64,000 bases of DNA from Pyxicephalus adspersus (taxonomy: Eukaryota; Chordata; Amphibia; Anura; Pyxicephalidae), in assembly GCF_032062135.1 (NCBI RefSeq), contig NC_092861.1, positions 136,736,816 through 136,800,815 of the forward strand. Direction: 5' to 3'. The position numbers and the translations under genes are program-made. Position 1 is the stretch's first letter. Each line of letters starts with the position of its first letter. The notes below the pieces were generated by a model. That model worked only from the letters and a program-made list of their open reading frames with translations, had not been told where the DNA came from and did not search any database. Of the stretch, positions 25,691-58,571 are shown piece after piece.

Positions 25691-26377
25691 TTGCTGGGAG
25701 TTTATTGATGTTTTAACTCTTTACAAAAAATGCAGGGTGCATTTTCTTTATAGCTCATTAGAAAACTCCTGGTGGGGTTGGCTTATTGGAATGAATAAGA
25801 ATTTCAAACATGGGCATTTAAAAGCTTAGGTTAAAAAAAACTGAAACACTCTGTGTAGATTAAGAATAAAGGAGTCTCAGAAGGTTGGGAGATCAGATTG
25901 GGAGATCGGATTGGGACTGGGCCTGCTATGGCCATTTAAACATTTGGTGAAAGCAATAAAGAGGTGTAATCTGAGACATGCAACAGAAACTATCAGATAA
26001 CTAATTATCATCAATGAGGAAGGTGGAAGGTTTTCTTCCAAGTGAACACTTGTACAAATATAAGCCGATCAACGGATTATCCAGCAGCATTTTCGTACAT
26101 TGCTTTCAGCCTAACAATGTTTTAAGTCTTTTATGACTCAGGTTATTGTTACAACTACTGGACTGCAAAGCAGCCTTTGGGAAAGTCTTACTTTTTTGTT
26201 TCAGCAAATGACCTTAAACTTGTTATAATATTTGGGACCATTTATGAAAATACCTTTTATAAGGGCTGTCAAGGTTTCTGTAGTGAACTAATCAGGTACA
26301 AATGAGAAATTGAAAAAAAAATCTGGATAATTATTTTAAGAATTTGGTCGGTTGAAGAACAAATTTGTAGGCTCATT

Positions 26378-26550
26378 GGGTCTCATTTAAAGCTGTCCAA
26401 GACATGGGATGGATTTCTTAAATCATTTCCTATCATCTAATCATTTGGCAAATGTTTTAAATCCTGGACCAGATCCATTCCAGTTTCAGCCAGGTTCTCC
26501 CATGATTGTCTTTCTTCTCTAGTCCTAGTGATCTTTAATAAACTAGGCCC
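26378..26550. mobile_element. Fold-back MITE copy, abutting an L2 LINE
   Basis: Shares GGACCAGATCCATTCCAG, AAATGTTTTAAATCCTGGAC and the terminal TTTAATAAACTAGGCCC with the family. The right edge touches the LINE 3' fragment. Confidence 0.8.
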
Positions 26551-26975
26551 ATCTTTATTAGGCTACATGTCTATACCTACTACTGACTTCCTCACTCATA
26601 ACCTCATCACACGCACAGATACAAGACTTTTCAAGAGCTGTCTCGACTCTCTGGAATGGTCTTCCTCGTCCTATTTGGCTTGCTCCTACTTTCTGCTTAT
26701 TTAAAAGAGCACTCAAAAACCCATTTTTTCAAACTTGCCTACCCATCTTCTTCTGTCTTTTGAAACCATAACTTCTTCCCACCACCACATATCTCCCATC
26801 CTATTGTGTGTGAAATCCTCCACCTACTAGATTGTAAGCTCTTTGGGGCAGGGTCCTCTCCTCCTGTATCACTGTCTGTATTAGTCTGTCATTTGCAATC
26901 CCTATTTAATGTACAGCGTTGAGTAATATGTTGGCGCTATATAAATTCTGTTTAAAAATAATAATAATAATAATT
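26551..26975 (+). mobile_element. L2/CR1-type LINE, 3' end with residual reverse-transcriptase ORF
   Basis: From about 26637 one frame reads STLWNGLPRPIWLAPTFCLF, then KRALKNPFF, before a stop at about 26769. The LWNxLP...FKRxLK pattern is the usual C-terminus of non-LTR retrotransposon polyproteins. The 3' UTR contains TAGATTGTAAGCTCTTTGGG, the L2-like tail signature, then GCGCTATATAAATTCTG and an (AAT)n tail. 5'-truncated, as most LINE copies are. It directly abuts a fold-back MITE on its left. Confidence 0.85.
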
Positions 26976-29350
26976 ACTTAAAGACTCAGTTCAAAATAAA
27001 GTGAAATAAAAGATTTGACCAACTTGACCCAAAATCAAACAAGTTAAAATCTCAAAGCAAATTCAAATTTTTGTTGATTTTGTCAATGTCAATGTGCCTT
27101 ACTTTGCTTTAAAAATAACATTTGGCCAATTCCGGTGGGGAACCCTACATACTTGGTAGGGAACCCCATCCATTTACATACATCTTCGCTGAAGTCCCCC
27201 ATTTCTCCAGATGCAGAAAAGCACTAGAAATATTCTGTATTTCTGGGAATGAGTGATCAGTTGACCTTTTTCCCTTCCTTCCAAGATGCAGCGCTCAGGT
27301 TTAAGCAGCCAATGGAGTAAATGGAGATTGCATGTCATTGACCTTGTGCTTTGATATCACATGATCAATGTGAAACCCGCACAGATTTTAGATTCAGCAC
27401 TTGTTTTGGAACTTGTTTTAATTATTTGGCTTGAGCTCCTAAGTATTTTCATACCTGCTATTTGAGATTTAGATTTTTCTTTCCATCTCTTGTTCTCATA
27501 TGAGAAAGTGTATGACGGAAAGCTATCATTGTTGTCCATAAATATGACTCTGAATATTCCATTTGTGTTCAGTAAAGGCGAATCCCACCTTACAAATGCC
27601 AGGAAAATAATTTTTCTTCATTCATTGGCCCTGGCAGTTTGGTAATGTGCACAGCAGAGACAATATAGCTTCTGTGCTCTTCCGGGCACTTCCAGCTATG
27701 TAAATTTAGAAACAAATCACGATGTTGGTTATGGCCAAGTAAATGAATACGTGTACACATGAACACTGCTTTCTCTGCTCCATGATGAGAATGTCAATCA
27801 AGGGAAGGGTTTTTCTGACCCCTTTTTAGGTTTAGAAATCAAAATTGTACCTATTAGATATTCTTCTCAGTTTCTCTGTCTCTGCTGGGTGTATATGAAG
27901 TGCATTCTGCCTTAGGCACTTGTCAATATCTCCAATATTTGTATCCATATATTCACAAGCTATCTTGTGGGGACAGCAGAAAAAAAGATTAAACCACAAT
28001 GCGTTATGTGAGGCTTTATTCTTTCTCTTTCATTAGAAATTCTGTTGCATTATAAAAGCAGGATTCTGCAAAGAGGAGACATTTCCTGGAAAATTGGAGA
28101 AATGTTCAATGCTTGCACTGCCCTTCTACCTTCTACCTAGATTTATGTAACTTATGCCCAGAGTGGGTATCAAGGCCATCAGGAGGGCGACTAGGGGTGC
28201 TTCTGTACTGGGCCCTGATCAGAAGAGCTTTTGCAATGCTGAAACTTTTAGAAACTGAAGTTGAAGGCCCAGGAAATTTACCCAGTATGGGGGCCAGGTG
28301 GCGATCCTGGCAAGCAACAGCATACAGGACTTGCTTTGAATTTTAGCTTGCTCCCCTTCTGTTCTTGTTAGGAACCTTCAAAATTTTAATGTGTAAATTG
28401 GATTTTTAAAGAAAGTTGATGGTTACACAAGGCTAACCCATTCCATGATGGGGCTCCTGCCCACAACGTATGGAAGTGTTGGGAATTATAAACATAGGAA
28501 AGGTGCTGCAGGAAACAAAAAATGCGGTACAGTGTTTTCTGCTGCCTTGAGAAAAGATATTCCCGGCATTCTTTTTTTAAGTGCATGGTGAATGGGATCC
28601 CTGCTAGCCAATCACAACTTTTTCTAGAAAACACATTTTATGGAATCCAAGATATGCTTTGCTTTATGTAGCTCCCTATGCATTGGCACTGGGTCTGCAG
28701 ATTACCAACAGGGAAAAAAAGGTTACAGAACCAATGTTAATCCTAATATAACCCAAAGATGACCAGAAAAAATGTGAAACATGAGCAAACCTACTTGATC
28801 TGCCTGGATACCTAAAAAAAGCTAGATTTTTTAAATGCACATCCTAAAGGTGTTTTTATTTATACCTCATGCTCCTCTAGGCTCACCAAAATAACACTAT
28901 TTTCTCTGAACCTCGAGTTGTGGTTATTTTAATGTGCACCACTTCATGCTGTATGCTTTATCTACAAATATGTTTTCCATTTTTCTTTTTATAGGATCTT
29001 TTGACAATTATTTTCTTCTGCCTATATGTTATCATGCTTTTCTATGTGTACACTCCTGGTTTCGTAAACAAACTTTTTCTTTTGTGGGTTGGATTCCCTA
29101 TAGCAAATAAGGCAATGATTAGGGTTGGGTATCGCTAAAATGTGTAAGCTACCTTGTTTTTTTAATTTTGTGTGTGTTTTTTTTGCATGGCAATGAAATA
29201 TTTGAATAGATCAATGGGGAGTGTTGGAATTTTTTTGGATCGTATCTACTTTTAACTTTTCAGTCCACCAAGCAAAAAAAAGGTGAGATGGTTTCAAGTT
29301 TCCCACCCTCTAAAGAGATGTATTGTAATTTGGGATAAGTAAACACATGA

Positions 29351-29467
29351 AAGTTCGGGTTCGCCGGGTTCGGCCGAACTTCGGCTCAAAGTTCGGGTTC
29401 GGGTAACCAAAATCGTAAAGTTCGGTATGGACCCAAACTTTACAGTTCGGGTTCACTCAACACTAAT
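29351..29467. repeat. TTCGG-rich dispersed repeat
   Basis: Repeated AGTTCGGGTTCG units on the + strand with complementary CCGAAC units inside, ending AGTTCGGGTTCACTCAACAC. I recall this sequence type as a common interspersed repeat in frogs, but I cannot assign its superfamily. The CpG density is high for this window. Confidence 0.65.
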
Positions 29468-32400
29468 TGTAACCCTCCTCATCCTTTCAACCCCCTTCAC
29501 TCCCCCTTTCCCCTGATGGTATTAGCCACACTTGTGCAGAGGTGGCCAGGAGAAGGAATAAAAAATAAGGAAAAAAAAAGGAAAAAGTTATTGTAGTTTG
29601 GAATTTTTGATGCCTGATGTCACCCGCCACAAGTGCCAATATGGTAAATACAGCCCTATGCCTATAGCACCCAATGACAGATCCATGCACTGGAACAGAA
29701 CATGACTTGCTCATATCTTACAATGCTCCAAATCACATTCATGCAGCATGCACACACAATCACCTTCATACACACATGCAGCACACATGGCTCTTTCACA
29801 GCCATAGTTCAACGTGTATCAAGGATTCACGAGCCATAATGAAAGATCAGTATACTTTAATAATGTATCAGTGTCAAAATACATCTTCTCATGGATCACT
29901 TTCCATACAGTGATAATATCAAATGTAGCCACATAGTGTTGTTTAATAAATCATTTCCCTATACCGATAGGCTTGGTTAATATCAGTACTTGGATTGTCT
30001 GAAATAGCTTAGTAAATCTACTAGGATATCGAGCCACTTTACGCTCAAACTACACAGACCTTAAAACAACATTGTTCAAGTGTGATAAACCCTTCAAGTG
30101 CTTAAAGTCAGTACAACCCCACAGACCTGCTAAGGACACCACACACTGCAACTAATTAGAACACCACAGAAAAGAATTCATTTGGTTTATCATCCAAGTC
30201 ATTCCTTTAGCTTGAAGGAAAGACAAAAGCACCCTTCAAGCGAAAATATATTACCAGGTTTTAAAGGGCAAATCCACTGTTTCGGCTGACATTGTAAAGC
30301 AGGATGATGTAGACCAAATCACCATCTATGTAAATAGTTTTTCTTACCCTTCTTGTTTCCTTGTGCCTGGAAAGGCTTCAACAGTTTAACCTTAAAGGAT
30401 CAAAAATCAAGTTTTTGAGACATGAAATGCCTTTCTTTTGCTCAACCATCCTCTGAAGAACTGTTGACCTCTGACATGTGGTTGTTGGTCCACTACCCCG
30501 ATGAGCGTACATTCCTTTTGTCTGTGAAGGTTCTTCTTTACCCAGGCCATTGTACATCTAGCAGTAATAAGTTACATTCAACTGTACTTGTTTTTGTAAA
30601 GCTACTTCATAAGTTCATCATCAGGTTTGGAAAGCCAAGTCCAGTTGAGTATAACTAAGTACTGCAAGATATACTATGGCCTGGTTAAATAAGAACTACT
30701 ACTATATATAAGAGGAATTTAGTCACCAGATGCATAAGTTTCATCTACATCTAGCCTAAACATCAATGAAATAACTTAAAAGACTCTTCCCAACTAGTAA
30801 TGGATCCCTCTGATTGTTATGAGGAACATTCTGATAGTCTTGGTGATCTTACATAATGAAGGAATAATAGAAAATAATGGAAAAAATTACTTTTTAGCTA
30901 ATCTAATTGTACTTTTAATTTGTAGTAAGGAGTACCTAAAGTGTATGAAAACCCTAAATCTATTTTTTAGTATGTCTGGAATCATGGACCACTGTGTGCA
31001 GATAGTAAGATGATGCTGACATTGCGAGGTGTCAGTTTGCTGTATGAGCTTCTTCAGTTGACCATTGGGTTGCCTATATAAAATAAGTGATCCCAATGGC
31101 CCAATAGCCAATACAAAAGATGCACATGGCCAGGCCAGCTGTCAACACTGTTGCCAATAGCATGCAAGTGACATATTGATGTTAACGTGCAACAGAAAAT
31201 ATAGTTAGGTAGGATCACAGGATGAAACTTTGCAACAAATGCAAGTGTATATTGTGTGACATGATGTTAAATCAATAAAATATAGATTTTGGGCTTCCAT
31301 AAACTTTGAAAAACATGCAGTTGCATAGTGGAAAAACAAAATAGAAAATAAAAACGATTTACAAAGCTGATAATAATGTCCCCCTTTACAATACAGTGCC
31401 TAGCAAAGTGGTGCAGATCCACTTTAAATAATGTTTAATTACAATTGAGAACTTTTAACATTACAGAAAACTATTAGACTTATATTACATTACTGAGGGC
31501 AGCCATATTCAGACTTGATGTTTCTAGATGCCAGTGTTTGGATTCAATAAGTGCTCATATATTAGTTCAAGAGCTGTCTAAGCATTGAAATGGAATTATA
31601 TATCATTTAAGATGCTTTGAGGTTTAAAAACTTATTACAACTTTTGGGTTGTACTAATTCTCAAACTTTTCCATTTGATATGTATGCCTTTTATTTTTCA
31701 TTTCCGTGGCCCTGATAAATGGAGGGGATTGCTCTGGGTGTAGAAAATGCATTGGATGGTAAAATAAACTACCTGATGAACAATAAAGATGTCTTGGATC
31801 TTTTTATGCAATGGCCTACTATGCGGACTTTTACTCCATGAACCTCTCAGCTAGAGGAACCTTGTTTAGGCAAGAGGAGCCTTCCAAAAGCCACTGGGCT
31901 GATATACCAGGATATATCAAGTTCAATAATATACTATGGACCAATATTGTCCCAGGTGAGATTTCTTTGGAGCCAGTATAAGTAGACAAGAAGTCACTTT
32001 TAAGAACAATGCCAGTTGTACCCCTACTATCATTTCTCTGGCATATTTTGGAAAAAAATTCTGTTTGTTAATGGCTTAGGAATGGTTGTTTCAGCTGACA
32101 GTCCAAACAAGGAATTAAAAACTTAGTGGTTCTAATTTGCAACTGATTTCCGTGCCAGCTTTGGAAATTTAAAAATGGGTAGACAACAAAATAATATTTG
32201 ACCTGAAATTTGGAGCCTGGATTGAGGACAATTAAAGACAATTCCCCAATGCCCAGGTAGTGCATAAAACATATTAATATATATTCTCACATTACCTTTA
32301 CTTTATTCATGTAAATGAAAGAATAAACACATACATACAACTTTCTAAAATGTAAGCACATATATTTATTACAAAAACATCTAGGTAAATCAATAAAGAA

Positions 32401-34169
32401 AGCATTGGTTACCTTTAGATTAGGGTTAAAGCTATCGCTTAGTATAGGAGCCGAATACATAACAGAATAGGAGGAGCCAGGGTCAGTTCCTTAAAACCCT
32501 TCTGCCTAAAATAATTGATTCAAACACTAAAGATTTGTGAAGATCCAAAACATAAAAATCCTCTAAGCACCATTTGTGTACAAATTTGCAGCTGCAAGGC
32601 TTAACCTTGCAAAAAAAAGTAAAAAGAACCCCTAAGGGATCCAAATATAAAACTAAGAATCGGACATTCGGCAAACATTCCCTAATCAATCACAGGAACC
32701 TAGAAGATTCACCTGCAGAAAATGTTTGCTGAATGTCAGATTTCCTGCTTCATATATCTCCTAACAGTCAGACATATGTGTAATAATAAAAAGGGACCTT
32801 TGCATCACCACTTTTCAGTATCCCGCTCCTCTGCATGCCATATTGGGATATTCTGAAACAAGGAAAAAGGATCTGCTTTAATGATGGACTAGAAACTTCT
32901 CCCCCTGCTTTATCTGAGGTTTGCTATAAGTAGAATGGTTTATAGCAGGGGTTGGGCACAGATAAAACATTTTTAGGTCCTAAATTTTATATTGGCAGCT
33001 GGGATCTCTCCATTGACTGCTAGTTGGCTTTACAGGTAAGATGGTGCCCTATCATAAAAAAAGGTTTTGCTGGTGAATTCATCCAATAATTAAACAGTAC
33101 AATATGATTTCCATAATGTGAACCTGTCACACATTTTGAGTGTGTTGGACAGGTCTATTTTAATCTCCAGGAGAGATAACTAGTAGCTTATCAACTAACA
33201 TAGGGCTAAATATTCCATGCCAGCTGAGCCTCAACTGGAGGAGGCAACTTCTGATCGGGAGAACATAGCACTAAACTGAAATATTCCATTCAATGAACAA
33301 AGTAAAAAATCCAACCCTGATATTGGCAGAGTTTCTGGAATGCATAAATATAAAGTAGTTGGGCTCACTCACTGTCCTCTGATACCATAAAGGGAGCAAT
33401 GTGTTATAAATTTGTATGCAACAGGGAATGTTCGCTTTACTATGTTGTGCCGATGAATGGACCCTCTCATATAATGTATTTGCATGTAGGCATGGATGGG
33501 CACTTGACAAAGTAACTTACCCACCTATTGTCTATATCTACATGAACCATGCATAAGGCACATTGGGATGTTGCCATTTCACATTTGGAGAGCCACACAT
33601 TACAAAAAGCTGGTATGGGGACTATAAGACCAACAGGCTGAATATATATAAGTGCCTATATAAGTCAAGGTAGATAACATTCAATGTTTATTAACTGTAA
33701 CAATCATCAGCTTTACCATGCAATAAGGCAAAGGTTAACACCCCTGAGGAGTAACATGGATAAACCTGGTTTAGATGGATGATGTTCCGAGCTTGGATCG
33801 ATACTGCATAAAAAAATTGGCACATTAGGAGCGCTTCCTGAGTGAGATAAAGGCCAACGATTTATATGTGGCAATTCACCAAGTGGTTTTGTAACTTATA
33901 ATTATACGTATATAAATTTATATATATGTAAAAGCTGAATACAATGCCATTAGTAAAATATTGCAGTACAACCCAAATATTTGCACTTGAAGAGCTATCA
34001 ACTGACACAATTTACAGGCTATAAAACAGTTCTGAGACCCTGAATCACGTGTGTTTATATATATTTATAGTTATAATAAAAAAAGATTGATACAATAACG
34101 AAGTTGAAAAATATATATTTTGTATATTGCAACTTAAAGGGTCCATAAACCTGAAGTACAAGCTGTTTT

Positions 34170-34170
<1 letters not shown>

Positions 34171-34206
<36 letters not shown>
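34171..34206. repeat. (CA)n(TA)n microsatellite
   Basis: CACACACA followed by alternating TA to about 34206. Downstream, 34234-34312 shows two diverged copies of a unit ending ATGTAAAAGTTT. Confidence 0.92.
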
Positions 34207-34209
<3 letters not shown>

Positions 34210-35159
34210 ACATTTATATATAAAGCAATGCCTACCAATTACAAATATATATGTAAAAGTTTATATAAAGAAATTAATAACAATTACAGATACACATGTA
34301 AAAGTTTCAACAGTTTAATAGTACTGAAGATAATGAAGATAAAGTTCAGGTCCTGAACAGACATAGCTATTTCTTTATCCTAAAATTGATGATTGTATTG
34401 CTTCAAGTGTCTGTGTTTCCATATCCAAGTTCTGCAAAGATATGGGCATGGTTATATGCCGCTATATATTTTTCAGATCTTATAATGAAAGGTAATTGTA
34501 TTTTAGGTTTATTGGACCTGTAATGTGTACCTGTTACTGAAACAGTGGATGCAGCCCATTGTGAGGGGTAGATGCTTCTTCCTGAGCAAGTAGAACTCTA
34601 AAAGTCATCTTGCTGCAGCTGGAAGGTACTTTACTATCGGTGGACTGATTAAAAGGCCCCTCCAACAAAATGGCGTCCATTGTTTACAGTAAACAAGAAT
34701 TATGTGCAGTAAAATGAAAGTTTGCCTTTAGAAGACATGCTTAATATTCTTAACCTCATTTGGATAGATCATATAATGCCTGTAATATTGCCCTATCAAT
34801 AACCAACTGTTGCTACAATGAAGAGAATGAAAACATGGCAATAAAATGTACAAATAAAAAGAAAGTACTGTACCAATAAAATAAGCATTTACTTTAAGTA
34901 TTAATGAATGAAAGATAACAAAGTGTTACCTGTCTATACAGAGTTCCTATAAGGTTTGTTACAGTAAACTGTGCAATTTTTATGGAGAGCACCCCTTTGT
35001 ACGTATGATTATGCCCTTGTAGATTAGTAACAAAAAATAAGGTCATGCAATGGCATCTGGATGTTATAGAACAAAGAATAAATCAAGAAATGCTTATCCA
35101 ATACATTAAAGTAATTGGTCATATGACTTCTAATCATTTCCTGATCTTACAATAGAACA

Positions 35160-36899
35160 GTTAAGTTTTATTTGGACTTGCTTTCAACAAGAAAAGTGCG
35201 CATAGGATGATGATATAATGCTTACAGATACCTCCCAACATGCAAATAAATTAAAATCAGGGCAGTTTTAAGCAAGCCTGCCGATTTCCTCAATTTCTGC
35301 CCAGCTAAGCCATCTTTGAGCAAAATTTCAGGCATTTTTTGCCAAGTTTGTCCCATCTTACAAATTGGGGGTCTGTTGATAACCCAGAGATAGCTGGGAG
35401 TTACATAAAATGCATTATGCCATATACATTTACTGCATCACTGAGTTTCATAATTCTGTATCATGTACCACTGTATCATTCTACCAATGCACCAACGTTC
35501 CCATGTATTGCATCCGACCAGCTCTATTCTTTGTAGTATATGAAAGTAATCAGTTTAATCCATAGGCACCTAAGCACACATCATTCAGCCATTGCAAGGG
35601 TTTCATAAAACAGCATTTTACATCTGTAATATTTTGTAGCATTTTACTGAAATACTTGCTGAAAAAACTTGCATTAGTGTTATACATTTAAAGCATTTTG
35701 AGATCACAAAGTGATGGGGGGAGCAGACCAGTTGTCATACTTAAGTTTGGACTCCAACAGGCTTTTTCAATAGGTTGTTGCTGTGGAGGTGCAAATTGTA
35801 TATCCCATAGCACTCCCATTTACTGGAGCTAGATATCACCAATTTTGATGGGTTATTGCACATTTCTGTAGATGGTTCTGATTCCCATTCAACAGTAATG
35901 ATGGGACAATGTGGGAACTGCAAACATAATTCTTTAGGCTGGTGGGGTCCAACTGTATGACAAATATCAAAAACTCCATCACTACCCTTTATCAATGTGC
36001 ATATCAAGAAAAAAAATAACATTGGAAAATGCTAGGTTTTTGCCTTGTTGTTTGGATGTTCTTAAACAAAGGGACAGGTTGCACATTTACATGAATATAA
36101 GGTTGCTTGGTACAATCTTTAAAATTATTTCAAAATGCTGCCCTGGCAAGAACTGGAAAACATGATAAAATGTCAGCGCTAGTAGTATCTAGTAAGATCC
36201 ATATAGACCACCTCATCTCATACTTACACTGATTAACAACACCAATTTTAGAATTCAGAGTCTAGCAGGCTCAAAGATGATTGCAGATTGGTTATTGTGT
36301 GCTACTACTCTGCCAAAGCCACACATGTGCATTTAAATAAGCACCAACGTGTTTCAAGAGCTCGCCAAACTTCCTGGTCTGAAGGAATGCAATTTCTTTG
36401 GTCTTATTCGATATGGGAATGCCAATTTTTCAAACCCTTCTAAGACATTACCAACCAAAAAAAACATTGAAATACAAGGCACTGCCAAAGGATTACAGTA
36501 TACAGAATTCCAGTGATCTGCATCAGTAACATCCTCCAAGATAAGCAGATATATGCACCAAAGATCTTCTATGGCCATTAAAAAATATATATAAATTACT
36601 TTTACAGGGATATAAGGGTATGTAAAACATTTTTCTATACTATACACTTATTTTTTTTATTAAAATAAAGAAAAAATACAGCAGGTAAAAACATATATGT
36701 ATATCTCTCTGTTTTAATCTGACATCACATCAGTAAGGCCACTATTTGGTACTGTGCACAAAGTTCCACATGTGAATGATTCTTGTAAGATTGTTATCAG
36801 TGATAGAAACTGTCTACTGGAAAAATATATTTAGAAACCAAAGCCGTTTTGTTTATTTAAATGAAGAGTTGGAGGTTGATGAGAGGGTCAGCGCTCCTC
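35160..36899 (-). other. epas1: epas1 3' UTR, extent uncertain
   Basis: Minus-strand sequence directly after the stop should be 3' UTR. AATAAA hexamers on the minus strand lie at 36852-36857 and 36656-36661 (about 45 and 240 bases past the stop) and at 35167-35172 (about 1.73 kb past it). The mammalian EPAS1 3' UTR is roughly 2 kb, so the distal site is the more likely main end. This is inference; no transcript evidence is available. Around 35230-35400 the DNA resembles a dispersed frog repeat (CCTCCCAACAT). Confidence 0.5.
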
Positions 36900-55613
<18,714 letters not shown>

Positions 55614-58571
55614 CTGAAGAATAAAGAGGTAAAAGCAACAATAATGAGTTTATCTTTAAGATAAGAGGGTGCCCCCTGATTTGAATGTAAACCCCAACAA
55701 TAGGGACTGGGTCAGACATACTCAGTGAGGTTATGGTTGATATGATACATGCAGCATATCACTGGCAGTCACCATATGGAAATAACGCGGGTGGCAGTAG
55801 GCAGTTCAATACAGGTGCGGTAAAATGTTGAAACATTGGTTAATTAGGAACCAGCCCCTTGGTTGGGGAGGCCAAACTGTGCCAAGCACCTGGAGTGACC
55901 CAGGAACCATTGTTCTCCTTGTCAAAGACTTATTCTCAGATCTGCTGGGCCGGATCAGCCATGTTTATCGCCGGTATTGCCTATTACTAAATTGCCGCAC
56001 ACCCTGATCACACAACTCATTAGGTATTAAAGTGCAAGAATGATCACCTAAAGCCACTGGGGCATTTTATATACAAAATAGGACATATGAAGGGGAATAA
56101 AGGACACAAAAAGTGTTGGATTCTAAAAAGAACATTCCCATCAAGTAGGTTGGGGCAGAAGAAGATAGCTGGTCAGATTTTATGTAAAATCACATTGGAA
56201 ATGTTTTGGATTAAAAGCAGAGGACTGGAAAAGAAGAAGTGGACGGTTTTTATGCTGCCCATAGCTGGGACTCTTACAGGACCCAAAGCTTGGAGATTTA
56301 CAGAGATTCTTATGAATGTGACCTTTCCCCTCCCGCTGTGGTTTTCATTAAGTGCTGTTACTAAACTTCAAGGACATATACAATTTCCAGAAGAAGATGA
56401 CAGCGTTAGTCAGCCGGGGTCACTGCTGTGACCCCCAACCTCGAGTTGTGCATCCTGCTTCCCATAACACAAAGAGCAGCACAGCATGGACAGCGCGGGA
56501 TAACACACAACATGCGAGCATAGTGTTCGGGAACACCGTGCTGATAAATCTGTTACATTGGGAAATCACAGCAAACTTTAATGAGATTTCATAAGAAATC
56601 CCACACTGGACTAAAGAGCATATTGCACTCACATACAACACAAACTTATGTTTTCACTACACAGCCGGCACAATAATGTGCAGAACACCTAAACAGCTGC
56701 TTCTACTTTAGGAAAAATAGGCTTGCTGATTCAATTAATAATGGGTGATTGGGTTTACATATAGAGGCCAATGTATACATGTTTTCACCCAAGATTCACC
56801 AACTTTTAGCCAAAATGTACACATTTTTTTTTCAACATGCCGCCACCAGGAGAAGTTCAGCATCAACTCCAAGTCTCTTGGATCCCAGACCATGCCGGGT
56901 CCCAATGCACAAAAGAGTTAAGGTCAGTTAGCCATTGTACATAATACAATTGGATTCACGCATGAACCTGCCCTTCAACCCAACATACCCACCAACTTTA
57001 TGAGATGTGAAAGAGCGACACTGCAAAGTAGGGGGACAAAGGACACAGCCCTGTCACATCCCACAAGAATTAATACACAAAAATGATTGTTTTTTTTTTT
57101 TACAAAACATCTTTTTTTATATATTGGCTTTCATCGTATTGAATGTAATCATGTAAAAGTTGGAAGAAAGGTTTTAGATATATTTAGACAAGTGGTAGGG
57201 ACAACGATTCCCAGGTGGCTCCCGGCGGATGACACCTTGTCAGCAACATGGTAGCCCCGACTGATGTGCTGGTTCCTAATGGACAGCGGATGGCGCTACA
57301 ACACTCAATACTGCCCCTATTATTCCCTTTGGTTTGTTGCAGGTGAGATTTCCAATAAAGAGTCTTTATTATGGACACAGTTTCTTGGGCATGGAGAAGC
57401 GGTATCTGCATCACAACCTTATTGTCAATCAAAACTTAACCCTAGGTTAGGTTCACACCTGGCTTTAGATCTAGCAACCCCATGCCGCTCCCACCGCTTC
57501 CTAAAGAATCAGTATCTCCATATTTGACAAATATTGTCGGGGAACAGTACTGTACCTCTCACTGCCACCCCGATTCATTCCCTATGAAGCCGCCACTGGG
57601 AGAAGCTACATGTAGCACCTCTCCCGAGGTAGCAGTTCCTTGGCACGAGGAAGCGATAACCCCAACCACTACTTCATGGAGTTAACATTGCCTTAGTGTT
57701 TTAGTATTTTTGTTACATTTTTATACATTTTTTTGTTCTTCCACCAGACAAACATGATCAGGGAGAGTAAAAGGGAGAGAGGTGTTTGTTCCCAAAGTGG
57801 GACAGTCTCTCCGAGTTAGGCAGAGTTGGGGCTATATGCCATTCTTGGGGCAGAATTCCTTAACAGACCCCGGTCAAGAATTGGCAAGAGAAGAATGTTC
57901 TCCATCATCACAAAATCATCATCTTGAATATATTTGTATTTATTATTTATGAAATCAAATTCCAAATCTGAATCCAATTGTGAAATGTTGAATAAAAATT
58001 AAATAAAAAGATAAAATCCTGGACTGCTGCACCCAAATTCGAGAGGTGACAACAGTCTGTGGGGCAGTAGAAGTTTCTCTGCACAACACATGGGACTTAA
58101 ATGTCTTTCAAGCTAAAAATAAATCCAGCAAACAAGCTTTCATTAATCTTCTGTGTCGGGATGTGCACCCTGCTCTGCCAGCTCTCCAAATACCTGTGCT
58201 TGTTTCTATTAAAGGGACACAACAATTATATTAAGTCTTTTTTATGTAACCTTTACTTTTTTATTGTGTATTGGGCAATATTTTCCTGTTTGATGCCGAA
58301 TTTGGTAGAATCTCTTGCTATTGTACTGACGATACAAATTCTGTGTTTTCAGCACAATGATAGACCTACATCCAAGGTCCTGTGTATGAAAAAAAGTGAT
58401 TTTTTATTGGCACTTTTATCATTTCCTATTATTAAAGGGCATCAATTGTTTTAGTGGTGGTCAGTGATTGACGACTGAATCATTATTACTCTAAATTGTC
58501 AATCAGAAATTCTGTTCACTTTTACCGATCACACTTTTTCCAGGCTTGCTGCCATATTTAAGTGTCTATTG

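Larger units (their letters stand above)
19433..26377. other. Intergenic, no gene seen
   Basis: Dispersed repeats at 21.2, 22.2, 24.9 and 25.6 kb; a palindromic E-box CACGTG at 21123-21128. No coding sequence recognised. Confidence 0.6.
26976..35159. other. Downstream flank of epas1, no gene seen
   Basis: 27280-27990 is complex, non-repetitive sequence and a candidate conserved element. The TTCGG repeat lies at 29.35 kb and a TA microsatellite at 34.18 kb. 30-34 kb shows only unique AT-rich DNA. None of the genes that flank EPAS1 in mammals (TMEM247, ATP6V1E2, RHOQ) was recognised. Confidence 0.55.

Noticed and set aside
32938..32975. GCAGGGGTTGGGCACAG resembling a hAT left end
   Set aside because: No matching right end or target duplication found downstream.
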